From positions 23,525 through 87,524 of the forward strand of contig CAZPIO010000015.1 in assembly GCA_964586235.1 (NCBI GenBank): a stretch of DNA of 64,000 nucleotides, given 5' to 3'. Source of the stretch: JAUCQB01 sp964586235. GTDB lineage: Bacteria; Planctomycetota; Phycisphaerae; UBA1845; PWPN01. The number at the start of each line of letters is the position of its first letter. Positions within the stretch are counted from its first letter, which is position 1. Positions 18,155 through 27,406 of the stretch are shown in pieces. The notes under the pieces are model-generated. The model did no database searches. It had not been told where the DNA came from and saw only the letters and a program-made list of their open reading frames with translations. Made by a program: the position numbers and the translations under genes.

Positions 18155-20820
18155 CCTCCTCCACACATCGGATCCGCCGGAACACCCGGGCCGCTCGCAC
18201 AAGCCTCGAAGGCGGTGTGATCGAACCCGTCAATGTCACGGTCGTAATTAGGCACACCGTTGTTGTCGTCGTCGCCCAGATCCACGCAAGCGCACGTCTG
18301 GGAAAGACCTTCGAGCGGGGCCCCGCCTCCCGTGAAACATGTCTGGAAGACGGCGAAGTCCGCCTGATCCACATCGCCGTCGCCGTCCAGATCGGCAGCC
18401 GGCTCGCTGCAGGGCGAGAACGGCGGCACGGCGGCATCCGTCCAATCCCGGCCGGGGTTGCTGGTTTCGTAGCTGGCCGTCGTATCGTCCGCGGCAATCA
18501 GGTGGAAGCCGTGGTGCATGGCTCCCAGCCACACGTCGCCGCTGCCCGGCTCCTGCTGACCGTTCCAGCCGCGCCCAACGCTTAGCAGGGTCGGGCTGTC
18601 GGTCCGCTGAGCCAGGTTGCCGTCGGTATCCTTCGGGTGCAGCGTCGTGTTCAGGTAGAACTCCAGAACCGTCGTATTCACGTCGGTGTTGGTCGGAATC
18701 AGCAGTGTGTCGTCATCGCCCGCCCGCTTCCGGTAGATCGGACTGCTGGGCTGGATGTAGCTCGCATTGCCGGCATTGCAGGTCTGCCCGTCGATCAGCA
18801 CAGTGTACGTAGAGGTCGTCCCGCCGACAGCACGGCCGGCCGTGTCAAAGGCGATCACGTCGCCGAGGCCTGCCCCGGTCGCGTCACCCATGTTCTGGCT
18901 GGTCATGTAGAGCATGCCGTTGCGTCGATTGACGGCCACCGTCACGCGGCCGTTGAAGGCCGGGGCGATCGCGTTGATGCCCACCGCTTCGCCAAGGTAG
19001 GTGTGGATCCGGGTGCTCAGTCCCAAGTCGATCTCGTAGGCAACGGCGGTACTGTTTGCGTTAACGTCGGGGTTGAGCCCTACGAACAGCGTGTCGCTGA
19101 TACTGCTGTAGCGGAGGTTGCCCAGGGCCACGGCGGCCCCGACCGGCCCGCCGATGATCGTGCTCAGGTTGGTCGACTTGAGCGTGTTACCCGCGTAGTC
19201 GAGCTCAGCAAGGATGATGTCTGTTCCTGTCTGGTCAGGGTTGGCGCCGGTGGCTTCTGGGTCCGTGGGCGGTATCAGCTTGGCCACGAAGAACCGAGCA
19301 TCGTTGCCCTTGCCCTTGCCGGAGAACGTGGACGTCATCCAGTCGGTCTGGTCCGGCAGCAGGTCGGCAATCGTGGCCCCGTCACTCCTGCGGTACTTGC
19401 GGAGTTGCCCGCCGTTGTCCGGGCTGCGCACCACGTAGACATAGTCGTTGATGAATCCGTTGTTGGTCTGAAGCACTTTGACGTGCCAGAGCTCGGTATC
19501 GGCCGGGCTCACTCCGTTGTCGGCTCGGATCTCGAAAGTGATCGTCTTGCCCATGTCGCCGGGACTCGGCGTCCAGCCGGTAACCTTGCCCGTCGAATCC
19601 ACCTGTGTGCCGGTCGGGCCCTGAACGACCGACCACGCCGGCGCGGGTGTGCCCACCAACAGGCTCAATTGCTGAACGTAGGGAACGCCCGCGGGAACCT
19701 CTAACGGATCCGGCGCCACCTCCGCGATGACCGGAGCCTGCGGGGCCGGGCTGAACGGACTGGCGGCGTCGCTATAGGCACGGTTATTAGGACTGATGTT
19801 CTCATAGCCGGTAGTCGAGTCATCAGCTCGCAGCACGAAGAAGCCATAGCGGAGAGCCCCCAGCCAGATGTGGCCGGTGACACGATCCTGCTGGCCGTTC
19901 CAGCCGCGCCCAACGCTGATCGGGCTGCCCCGCAGGGCCAGGTAGTTCGGGTTGCCCGATGGGTGGGCAGTGGTATCCAGCCAGAACTCCTTTGCGGGTG
20001 TAACGCTGGAGGACGGCTGCATACAGATGACCACCGTATCGTCGCTGCCGATGCCCGCCCGCTCGCGGAAAATGACCGTGTGCGGCTGGGTGTAACCCTG
20101 CCCGGCCGGGTAGCTGGCCCCATCGATCAGTGTGGTGTAGGTAGACGTGGTCCCTCCGACCACTCGGCCGGCCGTGTTAAAGGCGACCAGATCGCCCAGA
20201 CCATCCGATGTCGCGCTGCCCAGGTGGCGGCTGATCATGTAAAGGGCGCCGTTACGCGAATTGATCGCGATGTTGACGTTTCGAGCACTATCCGCCACCG
20301 GCGCGGGCAGGCTGGGCCCGAGATAGGTATGGATGCGGCTACTTAGAGCCAAGTCGATCTCGTAGGCCGTGGCGGTGGCGCCCGCCGTCGAGGAGGGGTT
20401 GAGCCCGATCAACAGTGTATTGTGGATCAAATCGTAGCGCAACCCTCCGATGACTGGCGGAGAGGCGAAGGTGGTCCCCACCAGGGCGCTGAGACTGACA
20501 GGACCGTTGACCAGCGTGCCGGAGGCATTGAGTTCGCCGATCTCGATGTCATTGCCTGACACCCGGGCCAGAAACAGCCTGGCGTCGTTGCTTCCCGTGC
20601 CAGCGAAAGTGAGTGTCGCCGCGCTACCCTCGGGCAGGATATCAGAACCTTGCTGCACGCCGTCACTCTCGCTGACGGCACGGAGCACCCCAGTGTCTTT
20701 CAGAATGTAAACGTAATCCGTTTCGAAACCATTGTTCAGGATCGCCCCGGCCTGCTGGATCCACCCCAGAACCACAACCGACATGCTCAATACGATTGCC
20801 AACTTGCTACGTCGCCTCAT
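18151..20820 (-). CDS. Secreted protein with duplicated ~340-residue domain, Ig-like linker and dockerin-like tail
   Basis: ATG 20820 has AAAGGAGCG upstream and a signal peptide (ending QQAGA); 889 residues. Two homologous units, about 27-370 (LNNGFETDYVYILKDTG ...) and 460-790 (NNGFINDYVYVVRSPD ...), share the patterns AYEIDL.LS.RIHTYLG, NGxLYMxS and GRGWNGQQ...GxxWLGA. They probably form beta-propeller-like folds. Between them lies a putative Ig domain (VPYVQQLSLLVGTPAPAWSV). The tail is dockerin-like: ADLDGDGDVDQADFAVFQTC, then DRDIDGFDHTAFEACASGPG. The next gene upstream carries a third copy of the domain on a PEP-CTERM tail. The function is unknown; it is extracellular. Confidence 0.82.
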   Translation of the reverse strand: MRRRSKLAIVLSMSVVVLGWIQQAGAILNNGFETDYVYILKDTGVLRAVSESDGVQQGSDILPEGSAATLTFAGTGSNDARLFLARVSGNDIEIGELNASGTLVNGPVSLSALVGTTFASPPVIGGLRYDLIHNTLLIGLNPSSTAGATATAYEIDLALSSRIHTYLGPSLPAPVADSARNVNIAINSRNGALYMISRHLGSATSDGLGDLVAFNTAGRVVGGTTSTYTTLIDGASYPAGQGYTQPHTVIFRERAGIGSDDTVVICMQPSSSVTPAKEFWLDTTAHPSGNPNYLALRGSPISVGRGWNGQQDRVTGHIWLGALRYGFFVLRADDSTTGYENISPNNRAYSDAASPFSPAPQAPVIAEVAPDPLEVPAGVPYVQQLSLLVGTPAPAWSVVQGPTGTQVDSTGKVTGWTPSPGDMGKTITFEIRADNGVSPADTELWHVKVLQTNNGFINDYVYVVRSPDNGGQLRKYRRSDGATIADLLPDQTDWMTSTFSGKGKGNDARFFVAKLIPPTDPEATGANPDQTGTDIILAELDYAGNTLKSTNLSTIIGGPVGAAVALGNLRYSSISDTLFVGLNPDVNANSTAVAYEIDLGLSTRIHTYLGEAVGINAIAPAFNGRVTVAVNRRNGMLYMTSQNMGDATGAGLGDVIAFDTAGRAVGGTTSTYTVLIDGQTCNAGNASYIQPSSPIYRKRAGDDDTLLIPTNTDVNTTVLEFYLNTTLHPKDTDGNLAQRTDSPTLLSVGRGWNGQQEPGSGDVWLGAMHHGFHLIAADDTTASYETSNPGRDWTDAAVPPFSPCSEPAADLDGDGDVDQADFAVFQTCFTGGGAPLEGLSQTCACVDLGDDDNNGVPNYDRDIDGFDHTAFEACASGPGVPADPMCGGG

Positions 20821-20936
20821 GGCTCGACGCTCCTTTCATAACCTGCTCAAGTTCATGCTCGCGCACTTACCCCGCAGCCACCCTTGGAGGTGGCCGAGAC
20901 AGTATCAAGAGTATCCCCCCGCGCATAGACCGATGC

Positions 20937-22067
20937 CTACCGCCTGCGCCGCAAACCGAGCAGACCCAGCCCCAACAGCAAGAGCGTAGCGGGCTCTGGC
21001 ATCATGGCAGCCGCATCCGCGTAGTTCCGGATTGTTCCGGCTGCGTCGAACGAAAAGGTCTGACCGTTGGCCCGGATGACGTGGTAGCCGCCTCGAAGGG
21101 CGGCGATCCACACGTCTCCGGTGAGGGGGTCCTGGAAACCGTTCCAGCCTCGGGCCAGGTTCATTGGAGCGCCGCTCACCGCCAGGTAGTTGGGGTTCCC
21201 CGAAGGATGCGCGACGCTGTCCAGCCAGGCCTCCACCAGCGGGCGAGCACTGGAAGAGTTGTTGTTCGGAATCAGCACCGTGTCGTCGCTTCCGCTGCCG
21301 GCCTGCATACGGTAGATGACGGTCTGCGGCTGGTCATAACGCGTATCGACCGCGTAGAGACTGGGCCCGTCGATAAGGGTCGCGTTGAAGGCGGTTGTTC
21401 CACCGGGCGACCAGCCGGCGCTGGTAAAGGAGATCAGGTCACCCTTGCCCGTTGGGGTGCTCTCGCCCTGGTGGCGGCTGATCATGTAGAGCGTGCCGTC
21501 ACGCTGGTTGATCGCGACGTTGACGTTTCGAGCAGTAAGGTCCGCCGCATCCGGCGCGGGCAGCGCGGCGCCCAGATACGTGTGTATGCGGGTCGTAAGC
21601 CCCAGGTCGAGCTCATAGGCAGTCGCGGTACTGCCCGAGTTCGAGGAAGGATTGAGCCCAACCACGAGTGAATTGTGGAACCGATTGTAGCGGATGTTTC
21701 CCAGGACTGGCGCCGAGGCGAATCCCCCGCCGATGATGGTGCTGAGATTGGCAAAGTTCACCACCCCGCCGGCGGAATTGAGCTCGCCGATCTGAATGTC
21801 GTTTCCGTTGACTTTGGCCACAAACATCCGCGCATCGTTGGCACCGGTGCCCGCGAACGTCAGCGACGATACGCCCAGCCCACTGATGTCAGGGAGATGG
21901 CCGTATGTGCCGGTGGCCTTATTGACCGCCCGGACAGTTCCGTCGTCCTTGATGACATACACGTTGTCCGTGTCGAAGCCGTTGTTGGGGGTGCCCCACA
22001 CGTTCGGGGCCAGAAACATGACTGCCCCGATTGCGGCAATGCACACTCCCAGTTCGCGCGTTCTCAT
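20937..22067 (-). CDS. PEP-CTERM protein, single-copy paralogue of the 18151 gene
   Basis: Start chosen at ATG 22067, preceded by AAGGAGGAGTAAAGCG; the upstream ATG at 22091 contains this ribosome-binding site in its codons. The 376-residue protein has a signal peptide (ending NVWG), then one copy of the domain duplicated in the neighbour (NNGFDTDNVYVIKDDG, AYELDLGLTTRIHTYLG, LARGWNGFQDP). It ends MPEPATLLLLGLGLLGLRRRR, a textbook PEP-CTERM signal. It is probably exported and processed by an exosortase, which is not encoded here. Confidence 0.9.
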   Translation of the reverse strand: MRTRELGVCIAAIGAVMFLAPNVWGTPNNGFDTDNVYVIKDDGTVRAVNKATGTYGHLPDISGLGVSSLTFAGTGANDARMFVAKVNGNDIQIGELNSAGGVVNFANLSTIIGGGFASAPVLGNIRYNRFHNSLVVGLNPSSNSGSTATAYELDLGLTTRIHTYLGAALPAPDAADLTARNVNVAINQRDGTLYMISRHQGESTPTGKGDLISFTSAGWSPGGTTAFNATLIDGPSLYAVDTRYDQPQTVIYRMQAGSGSDDTVLIPNNNSSSARPLVEAWLDSVAHPSGNPNYLAVSGAPMNLARGWNGFQDPLTGDVWIAALRGGYHVIRANGQTFSFDAAGTIRNYADAAAMMPEPATLLLLGLGLLGLRRRR

Positions 22068-22902
22068 CGCTTTACTCCTCCTTTTGTACATGGTTTATCC
22101 GTGGTATCGTTGTTTTCGCCGCGCCGGCCCACCTACACAGGTGCCGGCTCGTTCCACGAGGAATTGGCTTCTCTTTGCACCCGCCTATACCTTCCCTCAC
22201 TCCACACCCGGCCAGGTCGTACCCGCTGCCGCACAGAGCAGTCCGGCACCCATCCCGTGAGCGATTACCGCCTGACCCGTGAGCCGGAGAAATGCTGCTC
22301 ACGTCGATGGCGCGTCTACTCATACCCACCTGTCGAGCCTGCCGGTCACCGGTGATTCTACCCTTGCGTCGTCACGGGTTGCAAGAACTTTTCTGTATGT
22401 TTTCAGGGCATCGGGTCAGGGCCGAAGGTCCTGCCTGGGGAACGATGATACACAATGAACCGGTCGCTCAGACTGATAGCAGATCGTGATCGTAAGTCAC
22501 AGTAAAGAAATGACTTAAACACGCCGGCGAGCCGCGATGTCTACCGCGGTGAGGCCTCAAAACACCCGCCTGACGCACCGCTCTCCTCAGTAACCGCCGG
22601 TGAACGGACCGCATGGCATCGCGGAGGACAATCACATAGCGACACACAATTTGTGCTTGTACGGCAGTATAAGGAATACCTCCCGCGGGCTGCCGGACCC
22701 TTGAAGACAGTGATCGAATTGATCGAGGCTGCCCGATAACGTCGCCCCTCCCAGCACAACTGCGAAGACCCCTTATATAGGGCTAGCTTATCTCGGACCT
22801 TGGAACATCCGACAAACAACAGACCGGACAGGGCGATGGTGTGCGCCGCTTCGGTGGCGGACCGCGCCGACCCTGCGCCCGATAACAAGGGAGCCCAAGG
22901 AT
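22068..22902. other. Long divergent intergenic region before the polysaccharide locus
   Basis: About 835 bp with no supported gene. CCCTTATATAGGG (22770-22782) is an inverted repeat with a TATA-like core, and CCGATAAC occurs at about 22733 and 22879, the latter just before the first locus gene. These are candidate control sites only. Confidence 0.35.
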
Positions 22903-23886
22903 ATGCCCCCAGCGCTGATGGAGACCGAGGCCCCGTCATCCGCGGTCAATATCGATGATTTCATCGACCCCCGGCGCCCGCAGAGCTGGTCGGCGCAGAT
23001 GGTCGCGCTGCTCCGCTCGGGGCACTACCGCGAAGGCTACGAGATCCTCGCCGGGAAAATGCCCTTCGTCGAGAACATGCTGCGGCCGTTCGCCGAGCGT
23101 TTGCAGGGCAGGGAAAACTACTGGACCGGCACTTACAGTTGGATCAAGCGATTCATCGACGACGGCCGGCCGTTGCGCATCCTCGATGTCGGCTGCGGGA
23201 TCGGATCGGGGGCCCTCGAATTCGCCCTGGAAGGCCACCAGGCCTGGGGCATCGACGTCCTCGACTGCATGATCGAGCGGGGCCGCCAGGTGGCCGAGTC
23301 GCTGGGCCTGGCCGACCGCGTCCACCTCCTGACCGGCGACATCCGCCGGCTCGACAAGCACTTCGAGCCGGCCTTCTTCGACGCGGTCGTCGCCTGCGAC
23401 ATCTTCGAGCACCTCGACGACCAATCGATCTGCCAGGTTCTGGACGGCCTCAGAAAGGTCATGAGGCCGGGCGGCACCATCGTGGTTCAGACTTCGCCCT
23501 GCCGCTACTACTACTGGTTCGACCCGACGCGCAGGAAGATGATCTGCCTGCTCGCCCCACTGGCCTGGCTGCCCGATCGGCTGTTCACGGCCTACGTGCG
23601 GTGGCTGGAGGGCTTCCTCCTGCGTCGGCTTCGGAGCGAGCACACCCGCTTCTACCGGCATGAGCCAGGCCACATCAACTGCATGGATCATACTCATCTG
23701 CGAGGCCTGCTGGAGCGGGCAGGGCTGACGCAGGTTCACACGTTTGCCGTAAACGCTCATCCAGGATTCAAGGACGAGGGCTGTCTCAAGGCCGCTTGGA
23801 CAAAACGGCTGTTCGGCAGGAAGTCCGTCGCTTGCCGCAATGTGTTCGGCGTCGCCACGACGCCCCGGGAGGGCCAGGCACGCTGA
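22903..23886 (+). CDS. Class I SAM-dependent methyltransferase
   Basis: The 327-residue protein has the Rossmann motif ILDVGCGIGSGALEFA (about 92-107), the acidic loop GIDVLDCMIERG, a motif near DAVVACDIFEHLDD and the post-motif MRPGGTIVV, typical of Methyltransf_11/25 enzymes. The C-terminal half has an amphipathic stretch (LLAPLAWLPDRLFTAYVRWLEGFLLRRL) that may sit at the membrane. First gene of the polysaccharide locus, 10 bp before the Wzt-like gene. By analogy with chain-terminating methyltransferases beside Wzt it may cap a glycan, but the acceptor is not known. Confidence 0.82.
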   Translation: MPPALMETEAPSSAVNIDDFIDPRRPQSWSAQMVALLRSGHYREGYEILAGKMPFVENMLRPFAERLQGRENYWTGTYSWIKRFIDDGRPLRILDVGCGIGSGALEFALEGHQAWGIDVLDCMIERGRQVAESLGLADRVHLLTGDIRRLDKHFEPAFFDAVVACDIFEHLDDQSICQVLDGLRKVMRPGGTIVVQTSPCRYYYWFDPTRRKMICLLAPLAWLPDRLFTAYVRWLEGFLLRRLRSEHTRFYRHEPGHINCMDHTHLRGLLERAGLTQVHTFAVNAHPGFKDEGCLKAAWTKRLFGRKSVACRNVFGVATTPREGQAR

Positions 23887-23896
23887 CGAAACGCTC

Positions 23897-25207
23897 ATGA
23901 GCCAGATGCCGACCACTGCCATCGAAGTCAGCAGCGTGTGGAAGCGGTTCCGCAAGGGCGGGGCCGACGGCCTGCTCTGGGAATCCGCCCTGCGCGGCCT
24001 GCGCCGCCTGTGCGGACGCAACTCCGAGCCGCGGGATGCCTTCTGGGCCCTCCAGGACATTAACCTGAACGTCCGGCCCGGCGAGGCAGTCGGCATTATC
24101 GGTCCGAACGGCGCCGGCAAGAGTACGCTGCTTAAGATCCTCTCCCGCGTGCTCCGGCCGGACCGCGGGCACATCGCCGTACACGGGCGGCTGAGCGGGC
24201 TGATCGAAGTCGGCGCCGGTTTCCACGGCGACCTGACCGGACGCGAGAACATCTTCGTCAACGGCGCGATCCTCGGCATGCGCCATGACGAGATCCGCCG
24301 CAAATTCGACCGCATCGTCGAGTTCTCGGGCATCGGCGAGTTCCTCGACATGCCGGTCAAGCGCTATTCGTCGGGCATGTACGTCCGCCTGGGTTTTTCC
24401 ATCGCCGCCCACATGGAGCCCCAAGTCCTGCTGGTCGACGAGGTGCTGTCGGTGGGCGACGTCCAGTTCAAAGCGAAATGCATGGACGCGATGCGCGGCT
24501 TTCTGCGCCGCGGCACTTCCGTGCTCTTCGTCTCGCACAACCTGGCCCAGATCAAGCGCTTCTGTGACCGCGTGGTGCTCATCGATCACGGCCGGGTCCG
24601 ACTCGAGGGCTCGCCGGATGCCGCCATCGCCGAATACAGCCGCCTGGTCAGCGACATGGAGGACGCCAACCCCGGCGGCATCGAGAATTCCCACATCGGC
24701 GGCCGAGGCCGAACCGGGGCGGGCGCGTGCATCACGGCGGTACGCATCCTCGACGCCGACGGCCGGCCGGCCCGCACATTCACCTCCGGCCAGCCCATGC
24801 GCCTCGAGCTCGATTACCACATCGATCCCGCCACCGGCGGCATCGACAACCCCAACTTCGTCGTCTCTGCCCACATGTTCGGGGCGGGCCTGTTCTATCA
24901 GTTCCAGTCGTTGCGCGACGGCCTGCGGCCCGGCCGCTGCGTCGGAAGCGGCACCGTCGCGATCGATCTGCCCAGCCTGGCCCTCGGAGAGGGCGTCTAC
25001 CAGATCGGCGTGGCTCTGGCCGACGAGAAAGGCCTGCCCGAGCACGACTGGCACGACCGGGCGTACCGAATCAACGTCGTGGCCGACGGGGCTACCGAGG
25101 GGCCGGTTCATCAGCCTCGACGGTGGCAGGTCGCGACCCGCAGTAACGACGGGCCCGCCGGGCAGCCCGCGGCGAACCTTCGCGAAGAGGCGGAGGTGCC
25201 GGCGTGA
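23897..25207 (+). CDS. Wzt-like polysaccharide ABC transporter ATPase
   Basis: Starting at ATG 23897 gives 436 residues. Walker A is GPNGAGKSTLLK near 72, the signature region is YSSGMYVRLGFSIA, Walker B VLLVDEVLSVGD, and the H-loop FVSHN. About 180 residues after the ATPase form a Wzt_C-type beta-sandwich (FTSGQPMRLELDYHID ... FVVSAHMFGAGLFYQFQ), known in the family to recognise the modified end of the glycan. It would power export of a lipid-linked polysaccharide. The matching Wzm permease is normally adjacent but none is found in the window. GTGA overlap couples it to the GT2 gene. Confidence 0.9.
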   Translation: MSQMPTTAIEVSSVWKRFRKGGADGLLWESALRGLRRLCGRNSEPRDAFWALQDINLNVRPGEAVGIIGPNGAGKSTLLKILSRVLRPDRGHIAVHGRLSGLIEVGAGFHGDLTGRENIFVNGAILGMRHDEIRRKFDRIVEFSGIGEFLDMPVKRYSSGMYVRLGFSIAAHMEPQVLLVDEVLSVGDVQFKAKCMDAMRGFLRRGTSVLFVSHNLAQIKRFCDRVVLIDHGRVRLEGSPDAAIAEYSRLVSDMEDANPGGIENSHIGGRGRTGAGACITAVRILDADGRPARTFTSGQPMRLELDYHIDPATGGIDNPNFVVSAHMFGAGLFYQFQSLRDGLRPGRCVGSGTVAIDLPSLALGEGVYQIGVALADEKGLPEHDWHDRAYRINVVADGATEGPVHQPRRWQVATRSNDGPAGQPAANLREEAEVPA

Positions 25208-26160
25208 AAGACTCGACCGCGCCGATCACCGTCATCATCCCGTGCCTCAACGCCGAGAAAACGCTCCCGGCAGCGCTGGCCAGCGTCTTCTCGCAAACCG
25301 TTTCCCCGCTGGAGGTGCTGGTCATCGATGACCACAGCACGGATCGAAGTGTCGCAGTGGCCGCTGCCGTTGATCCGCGCGTGCGCGTTCTGACGAATCC
25401 GTCGCGCGGGCCGGGCGCCGCCCGCCGACTCGGCGTCACCGAGGCCCGCGGCGAATTCATCGCCTTCGTGGACGCCGATGACACCGTCGAGTCCACCAAG
25501 CACGAAAAGCAACTGGCAATCCTCGAGGCCAGCGACCCGCACACCCTGGTACACACCGGCTCGCTGGCCCGCTGGATCGATGGGAGCCGCCCTTCCTATG
25601 AGCGAAAAGGTGCCGAGGTCGCCATCGGAAGATGCACGCAGGTCATCTTCGAGCGAAACCCCGTGTGCGGCGCGTCGACCATGCTGCGTCGCTCCGTAAT
25701 CATTGAGCTGGGCAACTACAACCCCGATCTGTTCGGCACCGAGGATTTCGGCATGTCGCTGCTGGCCTCCACCTGCTGCGACTTCGTCCACATCCCCGAG
25801 CCGCTGTACGTGATGAACCAGCACACGACAAACATCACCCGCCGCCGGGCGCACATGGCATACTGCCACTGGCTCGCCCAGGATTATTTCCGGCAGCGCT
25901 GCCCGAAGGCATTCGCCGCTCTGCCGGCCGAGTCGGTGCGCCAGTACATGATTGAACCGGTGCTGCGAACGGTGCTCGACGCCTACTGGCGGCGAGAGCC
26001 GGCCGACTACCAGCGCCTGCTTCGCCTGGCGATCACGATCGCTCCGCACGATCCGCGGATCCGGCAGCTCTGGCATCGAAGGCTGGTCCCGATGAAGGTC
26101 CTGCGATGGTGGGACCGCCTGACCGCCTCGCCGCGGCCGGCGGTACCGGAGGCGTCGTAG
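25204..26160 (+). CDS. Family 2 glycosyltransferase
   Basis: GTG start at 25204, overlapping the previous stop by 4 bp, with GGAGG 7 nt upstream; 318 residues. The GT-A fold begins at once (ITVIIPCLNAEKTLPAAL, VLVIDDHSTD) and has the DxD-type FVDADD near 84-89 for metal and nucleotide-sugar binding. A later acidic motif is GTEDFGMSLL. No membrane helices: a cytoplasmic enzyme adding a sugar to the growing lipid-linked chain. Confidence 0.9.
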   Translation: MKDSTAPITVIIPCLNAEKTLPAALASVFSQTVSPLEVLVIDDHSTDRSVAVAAAVDPRVRVLTNPSRGPGAARRLGVTEARGEFIAFVDADDTVESTKHEKQLAILEASDPHTLVHTGSLARWIDGSRPSYERKGAEVAIGRCTQVIFERNPVCGASTMLRRSVIIELGNYNPDLFGTEDFGMSLLASTCCDFVHIPEPLYVMNQHTTNITRRRAHMAYCHWLAQDYFRQRCPKAFAALPAESVRQYMIEPVLRTVLDAYWRREPADYQRLLRLAITIAPHDPRIRQLWHRRLVPMKVLRWWDRLTASPRPAVPEAS

Positions 26161-27402
26161 ATGCACACCGAACACGCCACCTGCCGCCCGCCCCGTCTGG
26201 CCCTCGTAACCGCCAACCCGCTTCGAATCGGCGGCATGCAGACTTTCTCGCGATTCCTGGTCGACGCTGTCTGCGCTTCCGGCTGGCAGGTGACCGTCGC
26301 CCTCTCAGGCGAGGACATCTTCAGCAACATCCGGGGCCCGCTCGATGTGCAGGCCGTCGATTGGGTCGACGCCAACCTCGCGGGTGACCGTCGATATCGT
26401 CCACGGACGATTCTCGACCGCCGCCGCTGGTTCCGCCGCACACGGCCGGACGTCGCCCTGTTCGTGCAGTCATCGAACACGCCGTTCCGCACGTCCATTG
26501 TCGGCGCCGCTCTCGCGGGTGTGCCCGTGGTCATCACCCACCGTACGATGCCGTGGATTCGCGACTTCGTGCCCGTCGGCCGCCATTTCCTGGGCATGCT
26601 CCCCGGTCTCGGTCTGCACAACCGTCGGCAAGTGCTCAAGACGCGGCTGATCGCCTCCCTGGCCGATCGCATCGTCTACAACAGCCGGTTCGTGCGCGAG
26701 GAATACGAAAACGTCTACCGTTACCCCCGGCGAAAGGGCATTCTCATCGTCAATGCCGCGCCGAGCTTCGAACGACGGCCGGAGCGGCGTTCGCCGCGCG
26801 ACCACGTCACCATCGGCTGCCTCGGTCGCCTGGCCGATGAGAAACGGCTGGATGTGCTCATTCGGGCCGTCGCGGCCATGAAGCAACGACAGGCCGTGCG
26901 CCTGCTGATCTACGGTGACGGCCCGCTTCGCGAACTGCTGGCCGAACTCGCCGGCAAGCTGGGCATTGCCGACCGCGTCGAATTTCGAGGCAACACGCCC
27001 GACGTAGCCGCGGCGTATGCCGAGCTCGATATCGTGGTCGTCTGTTCGCGGCGAGAGTCATCGAGCAACACCGCCCTGGAAGCCATGGCTGCCGGCAAGG
27101 CGGTCGTCGTATCCGGGGCCGGCGGCCTGCCAGAATTGATCGACCACGGCCGGTCCGGCGAATGCGTGCCGATCGGCGATGTCGGCGTATTGGCCGAGAC
27201 GCTCGACCGGCTCACAGGCGACGCCGATAGGCGAAGCCTTCTCGGTGAGAAGGCTCAACTGGTCGCCCGGCAGCGCCACGACGCGGCCCGTATCTCGAGA
27301 CAATGGCTGAACCTCCTCGGCGAGGTCGCGGCTCGCCGCACAGGCCGGCAGTCGACATTACCCGGCCGATCAGAGATCGAGGCGGTTGCCTCTGCAGGAT
27401 GA
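26161..27402 (+). CDS. Family 4 glycosyltransferase
   Basis: The 413-residue GT-B enzyme begins one base after the previous stop, with GGAGG upstream. The N-terminal acceptor domain carries NPLRIGGMQTFSRFL. The donor half has GCLGRLADEKRLDVLIRA, YGDGPLRELLAEL, VEFRGNTPDVAAAYAELD and the nucleotide-binding RRESSSNTALEAMAAGKAVV, in which the usual first Glu of the EX7E motif appears as RRESSS. Retaining transferase, cytoplasmic. Confidence 0.9.
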   Translation: MHTEHATCRPPRLALVTANPLRIGGMQTFSRFLVDAVCASGWQVTVALSGEDIFSNIRGPLDVQAVDWVDANLAGDRRYRPRTILDRRRWFRRTRPDVALFVQSSNTPFRTSIVGAALAGVPVVITHRTMPWIRDFVPVGRHFLGMLPGLGLHNRRQVLKTRLIASLADRIVYNSRFVREEYENVYRYPRRKGILIVNAAPSFERRPERRSPRDHVTIGCLGRLADEKRLDVLIRAVAAMKQRQAVRLLIYGDGPLRELLAELAGKLGIADRVEFRGNTPDVAAAYAELDIVVVCSRRESSSNTALEAMAAGKAVVVSGAGGLPELIDHGRSGECVPIGDVGVLAETLDRLTGDADRRSLLGEKAQLVARQRHDAARISRQWLNLLGEVAARRTGRQSTLPGRSEIEAVASAG

Positions 27403-27406
27403 GACC

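Noticed and set aside
22936..24360. Minus-strand open frame of 474 codons
   Set aside because: Shadow of the methyltransferase and Wzt-like genes, both with clear motifs on the plus strand.
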